DNA of 64,000 nt from Pleurostoma richardsiae. Lineage: Eukaryota; Ascomycota; Sordariomycetes; Calosphaeriales; Pleurostomataceae. Every line of letters starts with the position of its first letter. Position 1 is the stretch's first letter. The position numbers and the translations under genes are program-made. The stretch lies in contig JANBVO010000029.1 of assembly GCA_030052745.1 (NCBI GenBank), positions 310,001-374,000 of the forward strand, read 5' to 3'. The notes beneath the pieces are model-generated. The model was not told where the DNA came from. It was given only the letters and a program-made list of their open reading frames with translations, and searched no databases. This document shows, piece by piece, positions 44,798 to 56,158 of the stretch.

Positions 44798-47315
44798 ATG
44801 AGCGCACCGGCAGCGCCGACACCTGCCGCTGCTGCAGGGCCAGCTGCAGCAGGAGCTGCAGCTCCTCCACGGGCGCCGGTAGCTACACCCCTACATAGAG
44901 ACAGCTTCAACCGGCAGGCTCTGGGCGACTCTGCTTACACATCCGTCAAGAAGGCATGTCTTCTCCAAATCACCTTTGTTTCTAAATCCCGGTACCCTCT
45001 TGGCGCCTTCATCCAGAGCTACTTTTGGCCTGTTAAACCAGTTGCTCAGCTCCTGCGCCTACGCAGTTCCTCGCAATTGCCCGCCTCTGCCACCCGAGAC
45101 AAGCTTCCCAATCACGAACATGCGTCTCCCTGACGACGCCAGCCTGTACTTGGAGCGTGGAATTGAGCTGACCTTAACACAGTCTCGGGTGTTGATGGTG
45201 GGAGCCGGTGGAATTGGATGCGAGCTGCTCAAGAACCTCGTCCTCACCGGCTTCGGCGAGGTCCATGTGGTCGACCTGGACACCATCGACCTGAGCAATC
45301 TGAATCGACAATTCCTCTTCCGATTCGAGCATATCAAGAAGTCGAAGGCACTGGTATGGGACAAAATAACAAGTCGTTGGAACGAAGGCGAGGACTGATC
45401 AGGTCTAGGTTGCGAAAGAGGCTGCGCACAAGTTCAACCCGAACGTCAAGATCGTTGCGCATCATGCGAACATCAAAGATCCACAATTCAACATTGAGTG
45501 GTTTCGAGACTTCAAATTGGTGTTCAATGCGCTGGACAATCTTGAGGCGCGACGCCATGTCAACAAGATGTGCCTTGCCGCCGATGTCCCCCTGATAGAG
45601 AGTGGTACCACCGGCTTCAACGGCCAAGTGCAGGTCATCAAGAAGGGCGTGACGGCATGCTACGACTGCACGCAGAAAGAGACGCCCAAGTCATTTCCGG
45701 TCTGCACGATCAGGAGCACGCCAAGTCAGCCTATTCATTGTATCGTCTGGGGAAAGAGCTACCTCTTGAAGTAAGTGGAGGCAGCATCTCTTCTCACGTC
45801 ACTGATATTGACTTTGCCTAGCGAGATATTTGGGGCAAGCGAAGACGAGTCTGCGTTCGACCACAGCGTTGACCAGGAGAATGGCATGTCTACCTGCCCT
45901 GTATGTGCCTCGATGCTAGGCTAACGAGTCTGTAGCCAAGGAAATTGAAGAGCTCAGGAGGGAGTCCGAGGCCCTGCGGAAAATCCGCCAATCTGTCGGC
46001 ACCGAAGAGTTCCCCCAGATGTTGTTTGACAAAGTCTTCAACGCTGACATTGTCCGTTTACGGTCATTAGAGGACATGTGGAAGACCAGAAAGGCTCCAG
46101 ATCCGCTCGATTACAAGACCGTCATACAGAACGCCGCCGATGCTATTGCTTCGAAAGACGCGATTCTGAAAGACGGTCAGAAGGTCTGGTCTCTCGAGGA
46201 GAACGTAGCCGTCTTTGTCGACAGCCTAGACCGTCTGAGCAAGCGGATCCTAGAGATGAAGGCGAAGAAGGATCCATCTGGCCCTGAACCGATGATCACC
46301 TTCGACAAGGATGATGACGACACCCTCGACTTCGTCGCCTCTAGTGCAAATATCCGATCGACCATATTTGGAATTGAGCGCAAGTCACGGTTTGATATTA
46401 AACAGATGGCCGGCAACATCATCCCGGCAATCGCAACGACAAATGCGATTGTGGCTGGCCTCTGCGTCCTGGAAGCTTTTAAGGTATTGAAAGGGGAGTA
46501 CAGCCAGGCTAAGGAGGTATGCAGCTTGGTTTTCACTCTCTGAATCAGCCGTATGCTCACGCAAGGCTAGGTCTTCTTGACACCATTCGCCCCTGCTCGA
46601 CTGCTTGCTTCGGACCGTCCCAGAGAGCCAAATCCAAACTGCCCTGTCTGCAGTGTCTTCCAGACCAGCGTTTATGTTGATATGTCTAGAGCTACGCTAA
46701 ACGACCTGGTAGAGGATTACGTGAGACTGGAGCTCGGGTATGGCGACAAGGAGATTGCAGTCAGCAACGAAGCAGGCATCCTCTATGACCCCGACGAGAC
46801 CGAAAACCTCACCAAGAAGCTGAGTGACTTGGGTATGATCTATTCCCTTCCCGTGCTCTCGTCAAGCTCGCTGACATAGACTAGGCATCGCATCCGATAC
46901 ATTCCTGACGATTACAGATGAGGACGATGAAGACCCACGGGTCAATGTCGTCCTCAATATACAAGAGTCGTGAGTGCTCCTGCGTCCAACTCCTTTAGTC
47001 GCGCGCCTCCTAACATCTTGCAGGAAAGAGCCTTTGACGGAGAAGCCAATCAAGGGCCTTCAGTCGGACAAGAAGCTTGATATCCCAAGCAAACCGAAGA
47101 AGGAGCCGGTGCTACAGCCCAACGGAGTCTCCGGATCAAATGGGAAGCACGAGGCGGCCGACGATGTAGCTGTCCGTCCAGTCAAACGGCCGCTGGCAGA
47201 TGAGCCTGAGGAAGGCCAGGCGAAGAAGATTAAGACCGCCAAGCCGACCATTGCGGATGACGAGGTCGTCGTTCTCGATGACGAGTCGGGCGGTGCGATC
47301 GTCATCGACGACTGA
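44798..47315 (+). CDS. UBA2: SUMO-activating enzyme (E1) catalytic subunit UBA2
   Basis: Eight exons: 44798-44953, 45183-45353, 45409-45770, 45822-45883, 45936-46516, 46571-46832, 46885-46969, 47024-47315; 656 aa. An Ala/Pro-rich leader is followed by the ATP-binding loop VGAGGIG (about 58-64) and [16 protein letters not shown] (193/196) with CPVC (468/471) forms the zinc site. The active cysteine is in [14 protein letters not shown], at Cys208. A ubiquitin-fold region and a basic/acidic tail with an NLS (KRPL...KKIK) and SUMO-interaction-like VVVLDD and AIVIDD close the protein. With AOS1 it activates SUMO. Introns 1 (229 nt) and 4 (52 nt) use GCATGT donors, which alone keep frame and family spacing. 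Confidence 0.94.
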
Positions 47316-47394
47316 GTAGACGAGCATCATGCTCTGAGAGTTCTCGACTCTATCCTCAGAGCCACTCACGCGTCAGCAGCATCGCTCGATGCTC

Positions 47395-48599
47395 TCACGC
47401 GGCACTCAATCCACCGTCGATATTGAGCACACAATTATTTGCGTATGGGTTCTTGGCGAGGAACGCCGCAGCATCAGCGACCTCCTCAACGGTACCCATG
47501 CGCCCGAGAGGAATCCCTTTCGTCACACTCGCCTCGTTGAGATCTATTGATAAAGGAGAGTGTACATTAGCTGGCGAGTTATTTGTTGTATGAATATCAC
47601 GACCATATGGGATGGCGAAACGGTCAGGGTCCCGATGCCGGGCAGGAGGCAGTCGGGATTGCTGCTGGATGGATATTGGAAGGATTGAATTTTGCTGGGC
47701 TGGGAAAAGGGGACACGACAAACCTTCTGTCATTTGTGTCTGGATGTAACCTGGCACGAGGGCATTTACTCGGACCCCGAGACGTCCCAGCTCAAGGGAG
47801 AGAGCTGATGTTAGACCTGTGGTGTACATTTACCGCATTTAGAAGATGCTCTCGTCTCTTGTTCATAATCGGCCATGCAGATATCGGAGAGGATATGGCG
47901 AGGCGGCCGAAGTCAATAAAAGAGAGACGCTAGACTCACCAAGCATGCCCGCCTTCGACGCTGCGTAGACGGATGCCCCCCTGCCGCCCTTGTAAGCTAG
48001 GAGGCTTGAGACGTTGATGATGCAGCCTGGATGATGAATGAGCAATCTAAATGCGTAGAAATGGGGTTCCAAGGAGGGTGAGCAATTACCTCCGCCGCGG
48101 CGAGCCATCCTTTTGCCTAGCACCCTGCAGCCGAGCGTGGCGCCGAGAAGGTTCGTGTCGAGGATGCTCTGGATGGCAAGGTCGTCCATCTTGAAGAGGA
48201 GCCTCTCCTGCGAGATGCCAGCGGCGTTGACGAGGATGTCGGCTCTGTCCTGTTCGGCGCCGGTGTTGTCGTCAGCTAACCCGCCCTCCCTCGTGAAGAG
48301 CAGACGTGTGCACGTGGCGACCGAGGATCGTTGGGGACAGACAGACGTACATGCTTTTCCAGGACCTGTTCCCACGTCCACGAGTCGCTGACGGAGCCGG
48401 CGACAAAGGCGTGGTGGTTCGGGTGTGCAGCTGGGGGCAGCTTCTCGACTGCCGACGCCAGGGTACCGGTCGATGCTGGCCGGCCGATGAGCACACAGGC
48501 GGCACCCTCAGAGGCGAAACGCTGGGCGATGGCGAGACCGATGCCGCGGCTGCCGCCGGTGATGACGGCCTTCTTGCCTGCCAGAGACAGTATCGTCAT
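47395..48599 (-). CDS. FabG-like short-chain dehydrogenase (3-oxoacyl-ACP reductase family)
   Basis: Five exons: 48599-48351, 48249-48090, 48026-47940, 47816-47724, 47543-47395; 245 aa. The Rossmann motif is TGGSRGIG (14-21), with NAAG (91-94) next. The catalytic Ser144 and the Tyr157-x3-Lys161 pair (YAASK) follow, and the C-terminus ends in NIDGGLSAA, typical for FabG-like enzymes. NADPH-dependent reduction of a 3-oxoacyl group is the family reaction; a mitochondrial fatty-acid-synthesis role (OAR1-like) is possible, but I see no clear presequence. The fourth donor is GTTTGT. Its stop lies only 79 nt from that of convergent UBA2. Confidence 0.88.
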
Positions 48600-49278
48600 C
48601 CTCGGCTTATGCTGACGGCTGTGACGTGATCAGCAGCTGCGTTTCGGGGCAACGTCAGGATACGGCTCGGGACCCATACGGTATGCCGTGGCCGAGCTAT
48701 ACGGCGTACGGGACGAACCTCGGCTCCGTGAGTGACTGACGGGGCACTTTGGGGCCGCCAAAAAAGATGAAACTCTTGCAGGTTGTCAGTCGCAGCAGCC
48801 AATGCGATCGATCTCTTTTACCGATCTAGAGGATTTTAAGTGGGTGGTGTGCGCCGGCCGCGTCCAAAAAAGCTGCAGCGTCAGCGGAATCCAGGGGAAA
48901 TTGGAGCTGCCAAGCCCCGAGACAGGCTAGAGAATACGCCAGGAATACGTGCGCTGGTGCGCTGGTGCAGGGTCCCGGGCTCTGCTGCTTCTGATGGTGG
49001 GACGCACCGCGGGCAGCGTGGCGGCTTAAAATAACCTTGGAATTGGGGGACGGGACTGTGGACATGCGATGACAAGCCCAGCGCACACCCTCGACAAACC
49101 CTCGGATTGCGCCTCGGCCTCTTTTGTTTGGATCGAATATCACAACCTGCGCGTGCGGATGCTCTCGTGCTGCTCTGTCGCTCGATCAATGCCGCTTCCC
49201 CCACCGCTCTTCGCCATCTCCACCGCCTCAACCCACGACTGAGTTGATGAAGACCGACCGGCGGCCTCCCTCGCGTCC
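48600..49278. promoter_or_regulatory. Divergent promoter region, SDR / Lcb3-like gene
   Basis: Shared 5' region of 0.68 kb between two divergent starts, without a supported ORF. Confidence 0.4.
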
Positions 49279-51321
49279 ATGAGTGAACCGTCTCGTGGCT
49301 CTAGCTCCGGCTCAGAGCTGCACAACCTGATCGCCAATGTCCCGCCCATCCTGATCCACGCAGAGCCCGAGGAGGAGCACGGCAAGGGGGAGGTCATTGA
49401 TGCCGGATTGAGGAGTCTTGATCATTGTACGCCGTTCTATCTGTGTCTGCTTATGCTTCTGTCCCTAGAGGCATCGCCTATTCCCCCGCTGTCTCTGCGC
49501 ATCCACACCCTCCTTCTACCGCTACACCGCTGCCTCCACTCTCCCTCTCCTCCCCTCCATGTGCGCCTCAGATCTTGTCGCGACTGCTGCTGACGACACG
49601 CCGTGATCCAGACAAACGAGCCCTCCCAAGATGGCGGTACGCTCTCCGGCAGAAGATGCTGCCGCTCGTGCGGTGGGAGACGCCCTATCTCGCCTACTTC
49701 CAGGACGCGGTGCGCACGCCGGCGCTCGATAGCTACTTCGCCATAACCGCCAACCTCGGCACCCACACCTTCTTCATGATCGGGCTGCCCATCCTCTTCT
49801 GGTGCGGCTTCCCCGCCTTCGGCAAGGCGCTGGTCCACATCCTCGCCGAGGGCGTCTTCTTCACTGGCTTCCTCAAGGACATGCTGTCACTGCCGCGCCC
49901 GCTCTCCCCGCCCCTCCACCGCATCACCATGTCCGGCTCCGCGGCCCTCGAGTACGGCTTCCCCTCGACCCACTCCGCCAACGCCGTCTCTGTCGCCGTC
50001 TACTCCGTCCTGTGCCTGCACTCCCCCGACAACACCCTCCAGCCCGGCACCAAGTCCCTGCTTGAGTTCCTCGGCTACTTCTATGCGCTCTCCATCGTCA
50101 TCGGCAGGCTGTACTGCGGCATGCACGGCTTCATGGACGTCATCGTCGGCTCCCTCTTTGGCGCCGTTATATCCATCGTCGAGTTCTACTACGGGCCCCG
50201 CCTCGACACATACCTGCACGAGAGCGGGTACACGGCGCCCCTGCTCGTCGCCCTCGTCATCATCGCCCTCGTGCGCGTCCACCCTGAGCCGGCCGACGAC
50301 TGCCCCTGCTTCGACGACTCGGTCGCCTTCGCGGGCGTCATGATCGGCCTCGAGGCCGGCACCTGGCACGTGGCGCGCTCCGGCGCCGCCTGGACGCCCG
50401 ACGAGACCCCCTTGCAGCTGACCGCCATCGGGTGGCCGGCCATCGTGGCGCGCGTGGTGCTGGGCGTGCTGGTGATCGTGGCCTGGCGCGAGGCCATGAA
50501 GCCCACGCTGCTCAAGACCCTGCCGCACCTGTTCCGCCTCATCGAGGTGCACGGCATGTCGCTGCCGCGCCGCTTCTTCATGCCCGCCAGCGAGTACAAG
50601 AACATCCCCGACCTCCTGCGCCTGCGCACCGACAACGTCATGCCCAGCGTCAGCGACCTGCCGCGCTTCGTCAAGAGCATGCGCGCCCCCGGCCGCGGCA
50701 GGAGCGTGTCCATCGGCCCGCAGAGCGCCGCCGACGCGTACGAGACGCTGGCCTACCGCGAGCGGAGGCGCCGCGAGAGTGCCGGCAGCAACGGCAGCGT
50801 CAAGAGCAAGGGGAGCCTGCTCGACCTGCGGGAGAAGGTGGCGGCGGCGGCGGCTGCGGCGAACGGCGGGCCGTCCCCGCCGGACGAGTCGAGCCACGCG
50901 ACGGCGTCGGGGGCCCAGCACAGCCCGCTGGCGGAGTATGAGATGATGATGGGCTCCGGGACGGTGGTGGTCAGCCCCAACAGGTCACCGAGCCCCGGGG
51001 GCGGCGAGGACGAGGCCGCCGAGGAGCCGGAGATGTACATCCTGCAGAAGGACGAGCTCGGCGAGAGGGAGATGTTCTCAAAGCTGGTGAAGCCGCGCGT
51101 GAGGTATGACGTCGAGGTCGTAACGAAGCTGGTCGTCTATACAGGTGAGTCCTTTTTGTGTTCGGGCACCCTTCCCTGCTCTCCGCTGCTCTTCCCTTCG
51201 ACAGTTTCTCTTGGTCGCTAATACGAGGCGCGCTGCAGGCATTGCGGTACTGGCGGTCGATTTGGTCCCGCTGCTGTTGGAGCTGGTCGGGCTTGGTATC
51301 CAGCACCTGCGTGATAGGTGA
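49279..51321 (+). CDS. Sphingoid long-chain base phosphate phosphatase, Lcb3-like
   Basis: Three exons: 49279-49426, 49612-51144, 51239-51321; 587 aa. The first junction gives LRSLDHYKRALPRWRY, the family N-terminus. PAP2 phosphatase motifs: K138-x6-R145-P (KDMLSLPRP), PSTH 167-170, and R215-x5-H221-x3-D225 (RLYCGMHGFMD). About eight hydrophobic helices follow, then a Ser/Ala-rich cytoplasmic tail. It hydrolyses sphingosine/dihydrosphingosine 1-phosphate in the ER, balancing ceramide synthesis against LCB-phosphates. The first intron (185 nt) is long and pyrimidine-rich compared with others here. Confidence 0.92.
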
Positions 51322-52079
51322 CGGGATGGTAATGAATGACTAGACGGAGCCTGCCATTAATGGTGTAGACTTGGCGCTTTTACCGGCAGGATTTCTAAAT
51401 GTATATAGCTCTTTGCGTGCGGGCGTCAAGGGGGTTTGCACGAAGATATGCGTGTCTGCAGGGATTTAAGAAGAGTCAGACTACACTTGTTTCTGGGTCC
51501 GGCTTCGATTCTATAGAAGGCGGCACGCTTAGTAGAAACCATGTTCATGTCCGATATCTTTCCCGTCCGGGATGGTGGTTCTGCAGTGCAGTTGTCTAGT
51601 TACGGACTTGCCATTGCTGTTTTTGCTCTCTTGCTATCCTGTCTCTTCCGAGAAGAGCTCGCACAGTCTGCTCTTGGCCTTGCAGATGGTCGTCTCAGGC
51701 AGTCAGAGTTCACAGTCTGTCAAGGCATAGATACTTGTCCAGCTAATCTAGAGTGTCATACGGTCTCATACCAACGCCCTGGCGATTTCCTCCCCACTGA
51801 GAGTTTGTTTATCTGCCTCCAACTTGGTATCCAGCAACGTGGAGTAAACTCTACCGTCAATGGTTTGTACTGACTATCAAGGAGTGAGGGTCGTCAAGGA
51901 CCTCGAACTACTCTGGCTTCTCAGTCCGAGCGTCTCGCCATCGCCTTCGGATTATAAGCAGTGCTTGGGCAATGCAGACATCGTAACCAACCTGGAAAGG
52001 CAGCTCAGGTGGGGGAGCTCCCACCCCCGTCAAAAAGAAAAAGAAAAAAGAAAAAAAGAAAGAGGGTAGCTCGACAGAC
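51322..52079. other. Gene-free stretch
   Basis: 3' flank of the Lcb3-like gene, ending in an A-rich tract (52032-52062). An ATG-initiated 110-codon frame at 51541 has no recognised motif and is not called. Confidence 0.5.
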
Positions 52080-52084
52080 AAAAA
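52080..52084 (-). terminator. RNA polymerase III terminator of tRNA-Gly
   Basis: Five T residues on the minus strand, 19 nt beyond the mature tRNA 3' end, with further T-runs behind. Confidence 0.7.
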
Positions 52085-52103
52085 CAAGTGAAGCCGTCTT
52101 GAC

Positions 52104-52174
52104 TGCGCTAGCCCGGAGTCGAACCGGGGGCTCATCGATGGCAACGATGAATTTTACCGCTAAACCACTAGCGC
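52104..52174 (-). tRNA. tRNA-Gly (anticodon GCC)
   Basis: 71 nt with no intron. Acceptor stem GCGCTAG/CTAGCGC plus discriminator A. The anticodon arm CATCG-TTGCCAT-CGATG puts GCC in the loop. The T arm is CCCGG-TTCGACT-CCGGG. Internal promoter boxes are A TGGTTTAGCGG and B GGTTCGACTCC. Confidence 0.96.
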
Positions 52175-52823
52175 CTGATGAGTGTGCGCCGGCTCTATCA
52201 CCGCTGACATGCTCGGGGTGCTGCTGGATGGGAGGAAGGGCGAGCATCGCGGGGATTGTTTCTATCTGCGTACACTGGGTGGGTTGGTCGTGCGGCTGAG
52301 GAAGACGGGTTGATTCAAAGCAGTGGCATACCGGGCATTAACAGCTCAGAACTCAGTTGTGACCAATCCCCCTTGCGTCCTTGGGTGAAATTTTTGAACA
52401 ATGTATGAAATTGCAAAGGTACAGATGCTAATACGGGCATTCTCTTCAGGGTAAGTCATTGTAAGTTCTTAGATACATACACAATCTGGTGTAATTCCGG
52501 TGAGTTTGCACCCTCAACTAAGGTGTTTCGAGCCAGTAATCTCTGTAGGCCTCCCAAGCACCGCCCCCACGGCAGCGTGGGATCCAATAAGGGTCGTCGC
52601 GTGAACACGCGAGCTAAACACGCGAATGTCCAAGAACGGCCGACGACAGAGCTGCAGGGTGTGTGGAAGGCAGTGTTGAAAATTAGGCGCCCCATGCCTC
52701 AGCCTCGCTGGCTTCGGGCTTGCTCTCTGCAGATAGGAGGGGTCCGAAGCTGATGCTGGCCCTCCGCCCGGCTCCCAGAAGCCTAGCAAACCATTCTCGA
52801 TTATCAGCACTGAAACGCCCACG
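52175..52823. other. Gene-free stretch upstream of HET gene
   Basis: tRNA 5' flank and HET-gene promoter. No supported ORF. Confidence 0.5.
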
Positions 52824-54491
52824 ATGAGGCTCCTCAACGTCAAGACGAAAGAGCTGGAGGAGTTCATCGAAGGCAGGATCCCGAAGTACGCCATTCTGTC
52901 GCACACGTGGGAGGATCGCGAGTACAGCTTCCAGGACTTCGAGCGCCATGGCTACCCAGAGGGGTCCCGCAAGGTCGACGGCTGCTGTGAAAGAGCCGCC
53001 GTGAGCCAGTACGACTACGTCTGGGTAGACACGTTCTGCATCGACAAGAGGAGCAGCGCGGAGCTCTCGGAGGCCATCAACTCGATGTTCGAGTGGTATA
53101 AGCGGTCGGAGATATGCTTCGTCTACCTCTCTGACTACGAGCACGCGCCACGCAGCGGTGACGATCTGCGGGACGAGGAGCCTGACGAAGACTTTGACCG
53201 CTGTCGCTGGTTCACCAGGGGATGGACCCTCCAGGAGCTGCTTGCGCCCCGCAAATTGGAGTTTTACGATAAGAACTGGTTCCAGGTGGGCTACATAAAC
53301 AAGACGATTAGATTGTCATTAGATTCCATCGTCAGTCGCATCTCGGCCATCACGGGGATCCCTGAGGAGTCTCTCGTAGGAGAGGACGACCTGAACGAGG
53401 CTAGCGTGGCACAGAAGATGAGTTGGGCAGCGGGCCGCAGCACAACGAGAACCGAGGACAGGGCCTACTCCCTCATTGGGCTTTTCGACATCAACATGAC
53501 GATGATATACGGGGAGGGCAACAGGGCGTTCCGCCGCCTCCAGGAGGAAATCATGAAGCAATCGGACGACTACACGTTGTTTGCCTGGGGCGTTAAGTCG
53601 GCTCAGAAACGCGGTGCAAGGAGACAAAATGCTGAGTTCTCTGCTAAATATGGCATCCTCGCCAGCAGCCCAGATGATTTCGAGAACTGTGGGAGCGTTG
53701 TCTCTACGCAGTTCGCTTACACGGCTAGTCATTTCATGATGACCAATGCCGGAATCCTCCTCACTCTGCCCTGCATCAATCTGCCAGGCGACGGAGACAG
53801 TGTGCTGGTTGGTCTCAAGTGTTCTGTGGAAGAGGGCAGGCGGGCGCAGGTCCTGGCGTTGCCTCTCTATCGGACCGCTCGAAACAGGGGCGCAGTGGAG
53901 ATTCTCCAACGCCTCGACGATGTCGCCCCTGAGATTGTCTCTGTCAAATTGTTTAATCAACACAAGACGAAAACCTTCTATGCGAGCTATTCCCATTCCC
54001 AACCATTCGACGAGACCTACAGGCACGTCCTGTGGACCACCTATGACAACTTCGAGGTCACGGGCATATACCCCCTACACACCGTTCACTTCAAAGATTA
54101 CAGCAATTTCAAAATCTTGAATGTCTTCACTTGCATTGGTGATCGGCCTGCGGACGGATATCCGGTGTACTTGAGGTTCACAGACACTGCCCTGGGAAGT
54201 TTTATCCTTCGAATTCGTCGAGATGATTCCGATGAGGTCATGGTTGACTGTAGTCTGGACCCGTCCAATGCGAGTCAATCGCTTATTGAGTTGGTGCTGA
54301 AAGAGTCTCTCGACTCCGTGCGGTGGCGGTCGATCTTGCCCCTTAGCTGGGACGGCCAACAGTATGCAGTTGAGGTGCACATCGGGCTAACGGGGGACAT
54401 CATGCTAGATCTTAAACAAGCCACCATAGGCGAGGCCGGGGGTCAAGGAACTGTGCCTGTCAGAAAGAGGGTTCGACACCGGCGAGTGTAA
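52824..54491 (+). CDS. HET-domain protein (heterokaryon incompatibility type)
   Basis: Single exon, 555 aa, ATG at 52824 (MRLLNVKTKELEEF). The HET domain spans about 23-165: YAILSHTWEDREYSFQD, YDYVWVDTFCIDK, FVYLSDYEH, CRWFTRGWTLQELLAP. A helper motif follows (WAAGRSTTRTEDRAYSLIGLF, here RTEDRAYSLIGLF, then MIYGEGNRAFRRLQEEI), typical of HET-E/D-like N-termini. The remaining 330 residues have no NACHT, WD40 or ankyrin domain, so this is a stand-alone HET protein. Such domains trigger regulated cell death in allorecognition, but most genomic copies have no proven role. Confidence 0.9.
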   Translation: MRLLNVKTKELEEFIEGRIPKYAILSHTWEDREYSFQDFERHGYPEGSRKVDGCCERAAVSQYDYVWVDTFCIDKRSSAELSEAINSMFEWYKRSEICFVYLSDYEHAPRSGDDLRDEEPDEDFDRCRWFTRGWTLQELLAPRKLEFYDKNWFQVGYINKTIRLSLDSIVSRISAITGIPEESLVGEDDLNEASVAQKMSWAAGRSTTRTEDRAYSLIGLFDINMTMIYGEGNRAFRRLQEEIMKQSDDYTLFAWGVKSAQKRGARRQNAEFSAKYGILASSPDDFENCGSVVSTQFAYTASHFMMTNAGILLTLPCINLPGDGDSVLVGLKCSVEEGRRAQVLALPLYRTARNRGAVEILQRLDDVAPEIVSVKLFNQHKTKTFYASYSHSQPFDETYRHVLWTTYDNFEVTGIYPLHTVHFKDYSNFKILNVFTCIGDRPADGYPVYLRFTDTALGSFILRIRRDDSDEVMVDCSLDPSNASQSLIELVLKESLDSVRWRSILPLSWDGQQYAVEVHIGLTGDIMLDLKQATIGEAGGQGTVPVRKRVRHRRV

Positions 54492-54662
54492 AGCCGCGAT
54501 GCATAGGTATGCTTCAGTACATTACCGCTCCCTGACAGAGTCACATAGGGTATGGTGGAGCCAATGCTGCCTGTATATTCACTGCACTCTAGTAGTAACG
54601 AATCGACGTGAAACAACTAGCTCGTCTGTCGTTCATAAATCTACTTGAGCAGCAGATATGCC

Positions 54663-56158
54663 TCAATAGTAATGACCCCCCGCCTCACCATTCTGCAACC
54701 CCTGAACGCCGGCGCTGCCATTGCTACCACCGCCACCGTACTGCCCGCCGTAGGGCGTCCCGCCACCGAGCTCTGGTGGCCCCGCGCCGTTCTCGTAGTT
54801 GAACTGCGTGATGAGCTCGTGCGCCCACGGCGTCATCACCTCCGACCCTCCGCTGATGATCAGCGTCTCCCTCCTGGCCCGGTTGAACCTATCCAAGACG
54901 CTGGTGCCCGCCGCATCGCCCACCTGCGGCGCCTGGAAGAGCAGCCTCCGGAACGTCTCGTCGTACCACGCGTCCACCTTCCCCCTGAGATCCGACGTGT
55001 CGTCCTCTGGCTCCTTGCCCTTCTTCTTCTTCTTGTCCTTCTTCTTGCTGCTGCCGCCGCCGTTGTCTTCGTTGTTGCCGAACTTGAACGGGACGCGCTG
55101 CACCCGGCCGACGACCTGCTTAGGCGGTGGCCGCGCTGGTTCTGCATGCTTGCTTGGGAAGAAGTGATTGAATATACGCCAGAGATCCACCGTTGTGTGG
55201 TTTTGGAAGAAGGTGGAGGCGGCGCTGCTGGCGGAGTTGATCGACGGTGCAATGGACGGCGACGGGTCGGTATCTCTAGGCATATCGTAGTTGAACTTGG
55301 CAAAGTGCTCTTCTATGCGGTCTGCGAGCCTGCGAGACTCCCGGTGCTTGCAGAGCCTAATCCAGGTGTTGTCTATGAACTCTGAGGCCTTGTTCTGGAT
55401 GAAGAGATAAAAGTCCGTGGCTATTGTGTGATTAGAAGGGATCCGAGCCCAGTATCCAGCCACTTATGGGGTGGTCACTTACAGATAATATATCGCAGAA
55501 CAGTCAAATCAACAGGGTGCGGCCATAGATTACGAATAGAACCGTTTATTTGCGGCAGCTCCTGTTGCCATGAGCTGGCAAGCTCCGCGACATCCATTAC
55601 CGCTTGGCCGAAATGATGCTCCCACGAGAAGACGACTGATATGAAGGCCCATTCCTGACAAAGGATTTTGTTCGCGTGGTGGTACATGAAATACTTGTCA
55701 CGAACATCCCTCGCGAAGTCCTCGAACCAAGTTGTCTTGCACTGGTAGTCCCAGAGCGCTCGAGAGATCCCGATCAGTTGTGCAACCTCTTCCTGGGGTT
55801 GCATGCTCGTTCGGGGTTGGAATCGCTCGCCTTCCTTCCACGATCTTATGATGCAGTCGAGGGTACAACAGTTATAGCCGCGGTAGAACTGCTCGAAGCG
55901 CAGCAGCGGTTGGTCCTGGTCCAACAGCCCTTCGATATCTGCCTTTAACCGCCTCGACTCCTTCTCGACGGCCGGACGAAACAGGAAGTAGGGGCCATGC
56001 GAGTGGGTTGTCGTCTGGTCACAGATGTAGACCTGCACAGAGGCGCCCTGGTGGTAGCGAGGGGCGGTCGGTGATGTGTTTATGGAGGGAGCCTGATGAT
56101 GATGGTAATGGCCCCCCGGCTGTGCGTTGGGGTATTGGTGGGTGTAATTTGCAGCCAT
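54663..56158 (-). CDS. Unrecognised protein, His/Tyr-rich N-terminus and Gly-rich C-terminus
   Basis: Two exons, 56158-55483 and 55420-54663; 477 aa, starting MAANYTHQYPNAQPGG. The N-terminus holds a His/Gln/Tyr tract. The core (about 50-250) is soluble, with several Cys and aromatic residues (FYRGYNCCTLDCIIRSWKEG, WEHHFGQAVMDVAELASSWQ). Exon 2 continues with STDFYLFIQNKASEF and a Lys-rich linker (KKKDKKKKKGKE), then a helix and a GGGTPYGGQYGGGG tail. I do not recognise a family. Both frames are long, the splice is canonical (GTAAGT), and the codon pattern is uniform, so it is a real gene. Possibly RNA-binding given the Gly/Lys-rich parts, but that is speculation. Confidence 0.75.

Noticed and set aside
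45900-45935. GT donor alternatives for UBA2 intron 4
   Set aside because: GTATGT at 45901 ends out of phase and GTGCCT leaves a 31-nt intron; GCATGT fits phase and length.
49887-50921. 344-codon frame antisense to the Lcb3-like gene
   Set aside because: Composition-driven shadow; the sense strand has all PAP2 motifs.
51541-51873. 110-codon plus-strand frame with one hydrophobic stretch
   Set aside because: Good start context, but no homology I recognise and no splice partner.
52021-52070. A-rich tract as a poly(A) tail of a retroposed copy
   Set aside because: Interrupted A/G run beside a tRNA terminator; no adjacent retroposed gene or target-site duplication seen.
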